A stretch of DNA of 64,000 bases, from the NCBI GenBank assembly GCA_963695675.1, contig CAVOGY010000005.1, forward strand, positions 434,001-498,000, read 5' to 3'. Of this stretch, positions 32,966 through 40,676 are shown one piece after another. The position numbers were made by a program, and so were the translations under genes. Source of the DNA: DASUPK01 sp963695675 (GTDB lineage: Bacteria; Actinomycetota; Thermoleophilia; Solirubrobacterales; 70-9). The number at the start of each line of letters is the position of its first letter. Position 1 is the first letter of the stretch. The notes beneath the pieces are model-generated. The model was not told where the DNA came from and did not search any database. It saw only the letters and a program-made list of their open reading frames with translations.

Positions 32966-32993
32966 TTGATTCTCGGCGCGCGAGCCGTATAAG
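32966..32993 (+). promoter_or_regulatory. Sigma-70-like promoter of the mIHF gene
   Basis: TTGATT (-35, 32966-32971), a 16-base spacer and TATAAG (-10, 32988-32993). This is close to the housekeeping consensus and unusual for its AT content here. A start near 33000 would give a leader of about 140 bases before the mIHF ATG. Confidence 0.65.
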
Positions 32994-33068
32994 TTTCGCC
33001 TCAGCGCGCGCTTCCGGGGCAGGGAGCGGACGGGAAAGGAGTAAGGAGAGGACCGTCCACCTCCCCCG

Positions 33069-33084
33069 GCTCATATTTATGAGC
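33069..33084 (+). promoter_or_regulatory. Palindrome in the mIHF leader
   Basis: GCTCATA-TT-TATGAGC, perfect 7-base arms with a two-base spacer, 58 bases upstream of the mIHF start. It could be an operator or an RNA hairpin in the leader; AT-rich dyads are rare in this DNA. Confidence 0.5.
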
Positions 33085-33141
33085 GACTGGGTGCTCGCCG
33101 GTTACGAACCCGCCAAAATCCTGACCTAGCAGGAGGGAGAG

Positions 33142-33573
33142 ATGATGTCTGCTGCTTCCACGATTGCCCCTGCCCGCCCACCGACCATGCCGCATCGGCG
33201 GATCGAGCCCACGATCGTCGAGCATCGGACCGGCGCGCCCCAGCCCAGGCCGAAGGAGCGGGGAAGCTCCCAGTGCATGCAGGCGCTCGCCCGTGCCAAC
33301 CAGGTGCGCCTCGCCCGTGCCACCTTGAAGCGCGACATCTCCGCCGGTCGTCGGAACATCACCCAGGTGATCATGGAATCCCCCTGGGAGGCCGAGAGCA
33401 TGAGCCTCAGCGAGTTGCTCTGCAGCCAGCGCCGCTGGGGCCGCGCCCGTTCCCGCAAGCTTCTTGTCTCGGCCACGCTCAGCGAGGGCAAGAGGGTGGG
33501 CACCCTGACCGAGCGGCAGCGGCGGATCCTCGTCACCGCCCTCGAAGCGAAGCTGGCGAGCCGGCTGAACTAG
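33142..33573 (+). CDS. Actinobacterial-type integration host factor (mIHF-like)
   Basis: 143 residues. The part from about 46 on is the mIHF fold: LARANQVRLARATLKRDISA, the ITQVIMESPWEAESMSLSEL segment, and the H2TH-like SQRRWGRARSRKLLVSATL with EGKRVGTLTERQRRILVTAL. mIHF binds and bends DNA without sequence preference and is an essential nucleoid protein in mycobacteria. Here an extra ~45-residue basic, Pro-rich tail precedes the fold (PTMPHRRIEPTIVEHRTG), longer than in mycobacteria. Start ATG 33142, with ATG 33145 just after it, follows GGAGGGAG. It has its own promoter, so it is probably strongly expressed. Confidence 0.87.
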   Translation: MMSAASTIAPARPPTMPHRRIEPTIVEHRTGAPQPRPKERGSSQCMQALARANQVRLARATLKRDISAGRRNITQVIMESPWEAESMSLSELLCSQRRWGRARSRKLLVSATLSEGKRVGTLTERQRRILVTALEAKLASRLN

Positions 33574-33604
33574 CGGTTTCGCGGGCCCCCGAGGGACGGG
33601 CCGA

Positions 33605-34168
33605 TCAACCGCTGAGGCGGAAGCGGGCTCCGCCGGAGCGCCGCCGGAAGGCCTGAGTGAAGAGCCAGGCGGAGCCCCCGAACGCCACGAGGCCGGCAGC
33701 CACGCAGATCGGCGTGCTGATCCTGGTCGCGACGAAGAGGACACCGAAGATGGGCACCCCGATGGCTGCGGAGAGAATCAGCGTATGGGAGCGGTAACCG
33801 GCGAAGTGCTCCCGTACCGACAACTCGAGCCCGGCCAGAGAGCCGAGGCCGAGTCCGACGGCGATCATGACGAAGCCCTGCGGGGGTGCAACGAAGAACC
33901 CCGCGATCAGCACCACGATGCCGATGAAGACGACGATCTCGGAGAGCGGGAAAGAGCCCCAGGGGGCTCGAGGGCGGTCGCCGGGGCGCCGATGGGCGCG
34001 CCGGACGGCCGGATCCGCGCCGCCGCTGGGGAGCGCTACCGGGTCACGCCGTTTGGGTGAATCCGATTTCGTCTGCCCCGGTAGCGAAACGCTACCGGTC
34101 GCGCGCGGACCGGCCGGCCGGCCGTCTGTCGCGCGCCGCCGCTTGCGGCGCTGTCGCTTCGTCGCCAT
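33605..34168 (-). CDS. Hypothetical membrane protein with basic N-terminal tail
   Basis: 187 residues. The first ~70 residues are disordered and very basic (RQRRKRRRATDGRPAGPR). Then come about four hydrophobic segments: SEIVVFIGIVVLIAGFFVAP, GFVMIAVGLGLGSLAGL, TLILSAAIGVPIFGVLFVAT and PICVAAGLVAFGGSAWLF. I do not recognise it. Its ATG overlaps the stop of the gene upstream by one base (TGATG). Its basic N-terminal coding region contains a perfect DNA hairpin. Confidence 0.72.
   Translation of the reverse strand: MATKRQRRKRRRATDGRPAGPRATGSVSLPGQTKSDSPKRRDPVALPSGGADPAVRRAHRRPGDRPRAPWGSFPLSEIVVFIGIVVLIAGFFVAPPQGFVMIAVGLGLGSLAGLELSVREHFAGYRSHTLILSAAIGVPIFGVLFVATRISTPICVAAGLVAFGGSAWLFTQAFRRRSGGARFRLSG
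34078..34098. repeat. Perfect inverted repeat in a coding region
   Basis: CCGGTAGCG-AAA-CGCTACCGG: nine-base arms with a three-base loop, lying in the first 30 codons of the membrane protein gene. CGCTACCGG occurs once more at 34034-34042 in direct orientation. In the mRNA it would be a very stable hairpin close to the start codon. Confidence 0.5.
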
Positions 34169-34650
34169 CAGTGATCAGGGGGCCGGAGCCCCTTGGCTAA
34201 CGGACAACCGGAGGAGATCTTGACCCGCCACCATCCGAGCAGCAGGCCGAGCGGGCCCCACTTCGGCGTGGAGTGCCAGTGCTTGCAGCCGGGCTCGCCG
34301 ATGTCCGCGTTGTTCACGCGAACCCACTTGTGAGTCGCTGGATCCGCCGTCATCTCCTCGATCAGCTCGCGGTTCTTCTCCTCGACGTAGGCGACGTCAT
34401 GGAGGCGACCACGTACGTCCTGGATGCGAGCGGCGAGGCCGTCCCGCACCCGCTCGAGCTCGTCCACCGAGAGCAGGCGCGGCCCGCCCAATCCGGCAAC
34501 CGCGAAGTCGATCCCCTTGCGAGGGAAGGCGGAGCCGAAAAGCCGGGCGAGCACGAGCTCCATCGCGGCGATCTGACGGCGGAGGTCGGCGCGCGCGGCG
34601 CGCTCGTCGTGCTCGTAGAGGACCGTCTCGAGGCCCTCGGGCACGAACAA
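34168..34650 (-). CDS. Conserved hypothetical protein with Cys/Trp-rich C-terminus
   Basis: About 160 residues from TTG 34650, chosen because GGAGGAGG lies eight bases upstream; the longest frame (to 34794) would translate leader copy E. An alpha-helical central part (LRRQIAAMELVLARLFG and ERVRDGLAARIQDVRGRLHD) is followed by a compact end GEPGCKHWHSTPKWGPLGLL, then WRVKISSGCPLAKG with two Cys. The end looks conserved and may bind a metal or membrane. Function unknown. It is coupled to the membrane protein gene downstream by overlapping TGATG. Confidence 0.62.
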   Translation of the reverse strand: MFVPEGLETVLYEHDERAARADLRRQIAAMELVLARLFGSAFPRKGIDFAVAGLGGPRLLSVDELERVRDGLAARIQDVRGRLHDVAYVEEKNRELIEEMTADPATHKWVRVNNADIGEPGCKHWHSTPKWGPLGLLLGWWRVKISSGCPLAKGLRPPDH

Positions 34651-34677
34651 ATCGGGTGCCTCCTCCGACGTCTCACG

Positions 34678-34704
34678 GGTCGCGCTGTCGCGCGCCCTCG
34701 CATT
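34678..34704 (-). promoter_or_regulatory. Repeated 5'-leader element, copy E (short form)
   Basis: A 27-base minus-strand element beginning AATGCGAGGGCGCGCG and ending GCGCGACC, followed by CGTGAGAC. It matches copy D at most positions. A second partial start, AACGCGAGGGCGCTCC, lies just upstream (34705-34728) and is close to the start of copy C. It is 28 bases upstream of the assigned TTG of the hypothetical gene, before its Shine-Dalgarno. Confidence 0.45.
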
Positions 34705-34830
34705 ATCGGAGCGCCCTCGCGTTACAACCAGGTCCTCGTCGGGCGCGATTTGCACCTCGTCAAGCTCGCGGCGTTCGAGCAACTCCTGCGGCAATCTGGG
34801 CCTCCTCTACGAATGCCGAGTGCCTGCAGT

Positions 34831-35487
34831 CTACGCGCGGAGGGCGCTGCACGCCACCCACAACGCCTCGTCGAGCGCGATGTCGGGTACCCCGCGCACG
34901 CCGATCGCGACCAGCATCACCCTGCCCGTTCCGCTCCTCACGCCACGCCCCTCCGCGGTGCGTTCGAACAGGATTGCGAGCACTCGCCGCTCGTCCGCGA
35001 TGACGATCGTGCCCTCCGGGAGCGGCGACACCCGCCCTTCGAATCCCTCCCCCTCGGCGGAGCGGCGGAGGCCGACGCGTCCCTCGACGCGGTCGGCATC
35101 GAACGCCCGCACCGCGGCGCCGACCTCCACGATGGCGATCGTCAGCGCGTCGTCGACGCGATTGCGGCTCTTGAAGCGCCCGTCGTGGATGCGCTCGAAG
35201 ATCAGCTGCTCGATCGGAGTCCGCGTGGTGTCGGGGTCGAGGCCGATGTGACGGAAGAACACGCGGTAGGCCCAGGGGATCGGCTTTTGGCGAAGCTGGA
35301 TCGCCTGCGGACCGGCGATCCGGTCGCTCAGCAAACGTAGCCGCTCCCTGAGCGCCTCGGGGCTTCGGCCGGTGGGGGCTTCGAGCACCGTGGTGACGAT
35401 CGAGAGCCCCGGGAACTCCTCGGCCAAAGCGGGCTCGACCCATCCGGGCTCGGGCGCGACCTCCCACTCCTGAGGCAGATCGACCAT
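34831..35487 (-). CDS. B3/B4 domain protein (phenylalanyl-tRNA synthetase beta-like)
   Basis: 218 residues. The region LRERLRLLSDRIAGPQAIQL, IPWAYRVFFRHIGLDPDTTR and TPIEQLIFERIHDGRFKSRN is like the B3/B4 domain found in the PheRS beta chain and in stand-alone proteins that may edit or bind amino acids or tRNA. The remainder (VGAAVRAFDADRVEGRVGLR, GTGRVMLVAIGVRGVPDIA) fits a free-standing B3/B4 protein. Its ATG overlaps the stop of the thioredoxin-like gene upstream (TGATG), so the two are coupled. No synthetase gene is near. Confidence 0.83.
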   Translation of the reverse strand: MVDLPQEWEVAPEPGWVEPALAEEFPGLSIVTTVLEAPTGRSPEALRERLRLLSDRIAGPQAIQLRQKPIPWAYRVFFRHIGLDPDTTRTPIEQLIFERIHDGRFKSRNRVDDALTIAIVEVGAAVRAFDADRVEGRVGLRRSAEGEGFEGRVSPLPEGTIVIADERRVLAILFERTAEGRGVRSGTGRVMLVAIGVRGVPDIALDEALWVACSALRA

Positions 35488-36206
35488 CAGCGGAGCGTCG
35501 CGTCTCTTCGCTTCGATGCCGCGATCAGGTCCTGCACCTTCGCGAAGAACCTCGGGGCGTCCAGCTGCCCGATCGAGGTGGCGTGCAGGATCCCGCCGGG
35601 GTAGGCATAGACGAAGGTGGGGCAGCCTCCGACGCGGTACAGGTTGGAGAGCCCCCCATCGCGGTCGAGGCCGATCGGGTGCCTCCAGTGGCGCTCCGCG
35701 ATCAACTTGCGGACCTCGGAGTCCGAGTCCCGCACGTCGATCGCCAGGAAGTTGACCCGTGCGGAGTAGCGCCGGTAAGCGCGTTCGAAGACGTCCTCCT
35801 GATCCTCGCAGTCCCCGCCGCGGGTGAACCAGAACGACAGGATCAGGGGTTTGTTGAACAGGTCGCAGACCCGGATCGCCCCGGGAACGTCAACACGGCA
35901 GGCCGGGGTCCTCGCGTCGCCTGAGGGACAGGGGATCCGGGCCGCGTCGCAATCGTCCTGGGCGATGTTCGCGTCGCCGCTCGCCTCCGTCCTGGCGTCG
36001 GGCACCGCGAACTGAGCGAGCGGCAGGTCGCCCTCATCGTTCGCGCCGAGCACGCCCTTGTTCTTGGTGGAGATCGTGTTGATTCCGGCGACGGCGATCA
36101 ACGCGATGAATGCCAGCCCGACGATTAGCGAGTAGATCGTCGTCCGGCGCGGTCCCTGACGCGGGCCCTCATTCCGGCTGCCCTCTCCTCCAGCGCCCTT
36201 CTCCAC
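35487..36206 (-). CDS. Membrane-anchored thioredoxin-like protein lacking CxxC
   Basis: 239 residues. After a charged N-terminus comes one membrane anchor (SLIVGLAFIALIAVAGIN), then a thioredoxin-like domain with KPLILSFWFTRGGDCEDQED and the cis-Pro loop GGCPTFVYAYPGG. The expected CxxC is replaced by RGGDC, leaving one Cys, so ordinary disulphide exchange is unlikely. Upstream of the fold there is a Cys-rich stretch (DDCDAARIPCPSGD, PACRVDVPGAIRVC). It may be a periplasmic-side redox sensor or a folding factor. Start ATG 36206 was used; it leads the B3/B4 gene. Confidence 0.8.
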   Translation of the reverse strand: MEKGAGGEGSRNEGPRQGPRRTTIYSLIVGLAFIALIAVAGINTISTKNKGVLGANDEGDLPLAQFAVPDARTEASGDANIAQDDCDAARIPCPSGDARTPACRVDVPGAIRVCDLFNKPLILSFWFTRGGDCEDQEDVFERAYRRYSARVNFLAIDVRDSDSEVRKLIAERHWRHPIGLDRDGGLSNLYRVGGCPTFVYAYPGGILHATSIGQLDAPRFFAKVQDLIAASKRRDATLR

Positions 36207-36227
36207 GGCTCAATGTTCGTAGATATC

Positions 36228-38945
36228 TCAAGGGGCGGATTCGCCGGTCGCCAGCGGCCGGGGACGCGCCCGCGAAGGAAGCGGGAAGCCCTCCTCCGCC
36301 CACACCACCGCCGCGGGTAGCAACAGCATCACGCCGGCGAGCGCGACGAGCAGGTCGGCGACGGTGACGAGGCCGAAGTCACGGAGCACGGGGGCGACCG
36401 AGATCAGGCCGATGTCGTCTAGCAGCGGCAGCCCGGCGATAGCAAGCACCGCGAAGCCCGCGATCGCGGTGACGCCCGAGGCGAGCACCGCGACGCCGGT
36501 GCGGGCGTAGGTCCGCCGCAGGGCCTCGCCGACGGAGAGTCCGTTCCGGCGCTCGGTCGCGTAGCGGGCGGAAAGGATCACGCTGAACTCCGTGGCGATC
36601 GCGATCACCAGCGCACCGAGCGTGGCCGACATCGGATTGAGCGAGACGCCGAGCGCCGCGACCACCAGGCCCGACCAACCGGTGGCCATCAGCACGGGGA
36701 TCAGGGGAACGATCGCACGGCGTACCGAGCGATAGATCGCCGCCAGGACGACACCGACGGCGACCAGGCCCGCCAGCGGCAGCCACCAGCGGCTGTGCGA
36801 GAGATCGGTATTGGCCTCGGCCGCAAGCACGGGAAGCCCGGCCAGCTCCACGGTCGTACCCGGGGGCGGTGCCGGGCCTCCGGGGGGATCGATCTGGGAG
36901 CGGATGTCGTTGATCAGGTCCTGCTGGTCGGAGAGAGGCTGGACTCGGATCCCAAAGGCGACGTCGGCCGTGTCCCCGATCGGCGTTCCGCCGGTCGGGC
37001 TGCACTCGCCGCGGTGGCTGATCACGATCTGCGAGATGAAGCAGGGGAGCGCCTGGACGAGAGCGTGGACGTCCCCCACGCTCTGGCCCTGCTGGGAGGT
37101 GGTCGCACTCGCCGATCGGGTGCCGCCGAAAAAGTCGGTCAGGGAGAGAGCCGGGCAGATCTGGGCGTCGGCGCAGCTCGGTGAGTCACCGGAGAACCCG
37201 TGACGGGCGAGCACGCGCTGCTGGAACCCCTGGGCCCAGGAGATCACCGCTGGACTGGTCGGGTCCTGCGCCCTGATCGTCACGTTGACGTCGCCTGAGA
37301 TCCCGGTCTCCTTCTCGAGCTCGTTCAGGTCGTCGAGCGCCTTCAGGTTCGGGGGTGCGAGGTCACGGATGTCGGTCTCCACCCCCGTGCCGGCGCTCGC
37401 GACCCAGCCGCAAATCGCGAGCAGCAGCCCGGCCGCCAGCACCCGCCGGGGCCTGGCGATCGCCGTCGCGATGGCGGCGACGCCGGTCGACTCGAGCCGG
37501 GCGGCCGCCCTGCCGGCGGGCCGGTCGGCCTCGCCGCCGCCCGGGGCCGGCTTCGATCCGCGCCAGGCCGAAAGCCCGAGTGCCGCCAACCCGCCGGTAA
37601 GCGCCACCACGAACGCCAGGGCGACGCCGATCACGAGGAGCAGTCCGAATGAGCGCACCAGGGGGCTCGGCGAGAGGGCGAAGACCGCAAAGCCAGCGAT
37701 CGTGGCCACGCATGCGGCCCCGATCACCGGGCCACCGCCTACAGCAGCAAGGGCCACGGCGCGCCCCGGCGCCGCGCCCTCTGCCCTGGCCTCGTTGAAG
37801 CGGGCCTGGAACTGGATCGCGTAGTCCACCGCCAGGCCGACCAGCACCGGCAGCATCGCTATTGCGCCGATCGTGAGCGACCCGCCGAACAGCGCCACGA
37901 GGCCCAGGGTGAGCGAGCCGGCGGCGACGGCGACCCCGAGGGGCAGCAGCCGCAGCGGCCGCGGCAGGATCAAGAGCAGCGTCAGCGCCATCACCAGACC
38001 CGCGACCCCGAGCAACAGCAGCGTCTGGTTGCGGAGCTCGCGCGCGCCGGCGTCGACCACTACCGGTGCCCCGGTGACGACGTAGCTGCCGTCGCTGAGC
38101 TTGAAGCGTGGGTCGGAGACCGCCTTGCCGAACAGGTCGATCGCCTGGTGGCGCTCGGCATCCGTCAGGTCTGGACGGAGCCGGACGATGATCTGCGCGG
38201 CGTCCCTGTTGGGGAAGAGGTAGCCGAAGCGCTCCTTCGGCGTCCCGGCGGGCTTGCTCTCGTCGAAGACGACGCGGCTGACGAAGGTTGGGTCGTCGAG
38301 CCGCGGTATCGAGGTGATCCCGTACTGGAGCGCCACCTGCACGAGGTTGCTCTGGAACTGGCTGAGCACCGACTGGGCGGCCGAGTTGCCGGCCTGCTGC
38401 TGCTCCGCGGGCGATGCCCCCCGCTTGGCGGCCGCCTTCGCCGCCCGCTGGCCAGCGGCGCGCGCGGTCTGGGCGGCGCCGCCGATCTGCCCTTGGAGCG
38501 CCTGCTGGATACCGGCGACGCTCAGATACAGGAAGGTGCCCGGGCCGAAGACCGAGTGACTCGGATGCAGCTTGGCGATCTCGTCGCAGACGGGCGGCAG
38601 CGGCTGCTTGTTGCGGTGCGGAAGCGACTGGGCCAGCTGGGTGCCGCCCGCGAAGCACTCCTCGAGCTCGAAGAGCGGCTCCAGATCCTTGGTGAGGACG
38701 AGTTTTCGCAGGTCTTCCTTCACCAGGACGATCACCGGCTCGTCCCCGAAATCCTGGTGGAAGCCCTGAGTGGCCTTGAATTCGGGGGAGCCCTTGTTGA
38801 CCAGGGTGTCGGTCCCGGCGCTCGTGTCGAGCCGCGTCGCCGCGTAGATCCCCGCGCCGGTCAGCGCCAGGATCGGGGCGATCAGCATCCAGGGTCGGCG
38901 AACGGCGACCGCGGCCACCCGCTCGAAGAATCTCCCCGCGTTCAC
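36228..38945 (-). CDS. MMPL/RND-family transporter
   Basis: 905 residues, twelve membrane helices in two halves, each with a large extracellular loop (about 40-290 and 530-720). It starts FFERVAAVAVRRPWMLIAPI, and the first core has LGVAGLVMALTLLLILPRPL, AIAMLPVLVGLAVDYAIQFQ (with the GxxxDYxxF-like proton site) and the second ALVIAIATEFSVILSARYAT. RND proteins of the MMPL or SSD-like type export lipids, hopanoids or drugs. No MmpS or regulator lies beside it. It is divergent from the DUF1918 gene. Confidence 0.9.
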   Translation of the reverse strand: MNAGRFFERVAAVAVRRPWMLIAPILALTGAGIYAATRLDTSAGTDTLVNKGSPEFKATQGFHQDFGDEPVIVLVKEDLRKLVLTKDLEPLFELEECFAGGTQLAQSLPHRNKQPLPPVCDEIAKLHPSHSVFGPGTFLYLSVAGIQQALQGQIGGAAQTARAAGQRAAKAAAKRGASPAEQQQAGNSAAQSVLSQFQSNLVQVALQYGITSIPRLDDPTFVSRVVFDESKPAGTPKERFGYLFPNRDAAQIIVRLRPDLTDAERHQAIDLFGKAVSDPRFKLSDGSYVVTGAPVVVDAGARELRNQTLLLLGVAGLVMALTLLLILPRPLRLLPLGVAVAAGSLTLGLVALFGGSLTIGAIAMLPVLVGLAVDYAIQFQARFNEARAEGAAPGRAVALAAVGGGPVIGAACVATIAGFAVFALSPSPLVRSFGLLLVIGVALAFVVALTGGLAALGLSAWRGSKPAPGGGEADRPAGRAAARLESTGVAAIATAIARPRRVLAAGLLLAICGWVASAGTGVETDIRDLAPPNLKALDDLNELEKETGISGDVNVTIRAQDPTSPAVISWAQGFQQRVLARHGFSGDSPSCADAQICPALSLTDFFGGTRSASATTSQQGQSVGDVHALVQALPCFISQIVISHRGECSPTGGTPIGDTADVAFGIRVQPLSDQQDLINDIRSQIDPPGGPAPPPGTTVELAGLPVLAAEANTDLSHSRWWLPLAGLVAVGVVLAAIYRSVRRAIVPLIPVLMATGWSGLVVAALGVSLNPMSATLGALVIAIATEFSVILSARYATERRNGLSVGEALRRTYARTGVAVLASGVTAIAGFAVLAIAGLPLLDDIGLISVAPVLRDFGLVTVADLLVALAGVMLLLPAAVVWAEEGFPLPSRARPRPLATGESAP

Positions 38946-39044
38946 GAGGCGGAGGTTAGGGGGACACTATGGGAGCCGCGCCACTCGCCAGGGCCGCCGA
39001 TCGGTGGTATCACGGTAGGGACGGCACGAACTGGAGGTGAGGCA

Positions 39045-39260
39045 ATGAAGCTGGAGGTGGGGAATCGCATCAAGGTCGAGGCGGAGTCGACCGAGCGCCC
39101 GAGTCGTACCGGCGTCATCGAGGAGGTGGTGAGCGAGGGGCCTTCTCCTCGCTATCGCGTTCGCTGGGATGACGGGCACGAGAGCATCTATACGCCCGCG
39201 GCGGGAGCGGTGGGACCCGCCGAGCCGGCCGAGCAGCAGCGAGCGGATTCCGCGAGCTGA
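39045..39260 (+). CDS. DUF1918 domain-containing protein
   Basis: 71 residues. A small SH3-like barrel of the DUF1918 family that is common in actinobacteria: VGNRIKVEAESTERPSRTGV, IEEVVSEGPSPRYRVRWDDG and HESIYTPAAGA. Role unknown. ATG 39045 follows GGAGG. Longer frames in the region are antisense shadows of the MMPL gene. Confidence 0.88.
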   Translation: MKLEVGNRIKVEAESTERPSRTGVIEEVVSEGPSPRYRVRWDDGHESIYTPAAGAVGPAEPAEQQRADSAS

Positions 39261-39281
39261 GCAACCCCCGCTGCGCGTCGC

Positions 39282-39527
39282 CTAGGCGGCTCGCGCGCGC
39301 AGCTGGCGCCAGCCCTCGCTGGCGACGGCGACGTGCATCCGGCCATCCGGGCCGCGCCTCTCGATGACGAGGCCCCGGTTGACGGAGCGGTTCAGGGCGC
39401 GACGCCGATCTGCGTGGGTCCGCTTCGGCAACGAGGGAAGCAACTCGGCGACCAGGCAGTAGCCGTCGCCTGCGAGCTCGACGATCGAGGCGAGCACGTC
39501 CTCGTCGGTGATCCGCCGCAGAGCCAT
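39282..39527 (-). CDS. Small winged-helix-like hypothetical protein
   Basis: 81 residues from ATG 39527. RRITDEDVLASIVELAGDGY, a short loop, RRRALNRSVNRGLVIERRGP and VAVASEGWRQLRARAA look like a winged helix-turn-helix with a GP wing. The family is not recognised. It lies 29 bases downstream of the ABC ATPase gene on the same strand, so it may be part of that operon. Confidence 0.6.
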   Translation of the reverse strand: MALRRITDEDVLASIVELAGDGYCLVAELLPSLPKRTHADRRRALNRSVNRGLVIERRGPDGRMHVAVASEGWRQLRARAA

Positions 39528-39556
39528 ACCGCTCACCGTAGCGGCCGGCCCTGCGG

Positions 39557-40603
39557 TCAATCCATCGCGAGCGGGCCCTTGACGTCGGCGTTGAGGAACT
39601 GGCGGATGAACTCGTTGCTCGAGTCGAAGAGCTCGTCCGCCGGGCCCGACTCGACGATCTTGCCCTTCCAGAGGACCGCGAGGAACTCGGCGATCCGCCG
39701 CGCGGTCGCAAGGTCGTGGCTGATCACCAGGTAGCAGCCGCCGTTCTCCTCGTGGATCTCGCGGATCAGCTCGCAGAGCAGGGCCGTCCGGACGGGGTCG
39801 AGGCCCGAGTCGGGCTCGTCGAACATGACGATCGCCGGGTCGAGCACCAGCGCTCGGGCGAATCCGGCGCGCTTGCGCATCCCGCCCGAGAGCTCGTTCG
39901 GCATCTGGTACATCGCCTCGGCGAGGCCGACCTCGCGCAGACGGCGGTTGACGATGTCCTCGATCTCGTCCTCGCCCTTGTCGGTGTGCTGCCGAAGCGG
40001 GAAGCAGGTGTTGTCGAAGACGTTCATCGAGCCGAACAGGGCGCCGTCCTGGAAGAGCAGGCCGAACTTCTTGCGCACCTCGAAGAGCTCGTCGTCGGTC
40101 ATGTTCGGGATCGATTCGCCGTGGACCAGCACGTCGCCCGAGTCCGGGTAGAGCAGGCCGACGATGTGCTTGATGAGAACCGACTTGCCCGTCCCGGACG
40201 GGCCGAGCACCATCGAGATCATGTTGTCGGGGAGGCCGAGGTTGCAGCCGTTCAGGATCCGGGTGCGGCCGAACTGCTTGACCAGGTCGATGATCTCGAT
40301 CGCGTCCTCCCCGCCGTGGTCGCGGGTCCGGCCGGTGTGCCACTTGTAGGGATCCGGATCGTCGGCGTCGACGCCGGGGATGATGTAGTCGCGCCGGGAG
40401 AAGTCCTCCTCGCCGTAGCCCTGCGCGGCGAGCGGATCCCCCTCGACGTCGGCCTCGACCTCGGCGGCGGCCTCGACCTCGTCGGCGGCCTCGTCCTCGG
40501 TGGCCTCCACCTCGAAGGCTTCGCGCCTCTCGTCGGTCTCAGGAGAGGCGTCACGGCCTGACGAAGTGCCGCTCCTCCGGGTGGTCCTCTTCCGTTCAGC
40601 CAA
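39557..40603 (-). CDS. ABC transporter ATP-binding protein, MlaF/Mce type
   Basis: 348 residues, of which the first ~100 are an added tail, strongly acidic (AFEVEATEDEAADEVEAAAE) and unlike usual MlaF. The ATPase domain follows: Walker A GPSGTGKS (134-141), Q-loop LLFQDGALFGSMNVFD, signature LSGGMRKRAGFARAL, Walker B IVMFDEPDSGLDP and switch VISHDLATA. The SGLDP and GALFGSMNV parts fit the MlaF/MceG family, which powers lipid transport with YrbE permeases. The ATG at 40603 follows GGAGGAG. Two YrbE permease genes lie upstream on the same strand. Confidence 0.92.
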   Translation of the reverse strand: MAERKRTTRRSGTSSGRDASPETDERREAFEVEATEDEAADEVEAAAEVEADVEGDPLAAQGYGEEDFSRRDYIIPGVDADDPDPYKWHTGRTRDHGGEDAIEIIDLVKQFGRTRILNGCNLGLPDNMISMVLGPSGTGKSVLIKHIVGLLYPDSGDVLVHGESIPNMTDDELFEVRKKFGLLFQDGALFGSMNVFDNTCFPLRQHTDKGEDEIEDIVNRRLREVGLAEAMYQMPNELSGGMRKRAGFARALVLDPAIVMFDEPDSGLDPVRTALLCELIREIHEENGGCYLVISHDLATARRIAEFLAVLWKGKIVESGPADELFDSSNEFIRQFLNADVKGPLAMD

Positions 40604-40676
40604 CTCTCACTCCTCCTTACTGCTTTCCTACCGTGATTCTAGGCAGGGCAAATCGTTACCGCGTCACCTACCCGCG

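Larger units (their letters stand above)
32823..33141 (+). other. Intergenic region between the synthase and mIHF genes
   Basis: No open reading frame of note. It holds a terminator hairpin for the synthase gene (32837-32869), a good sigma-70-like promoter (32966-32993) and a palindrome (33069-33084) in what should be the long leader of the mIHF gene. The stretch around 32950 is the most AT-rich in the region (ATGATTTTTTAGG). Confidence 0.7.
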
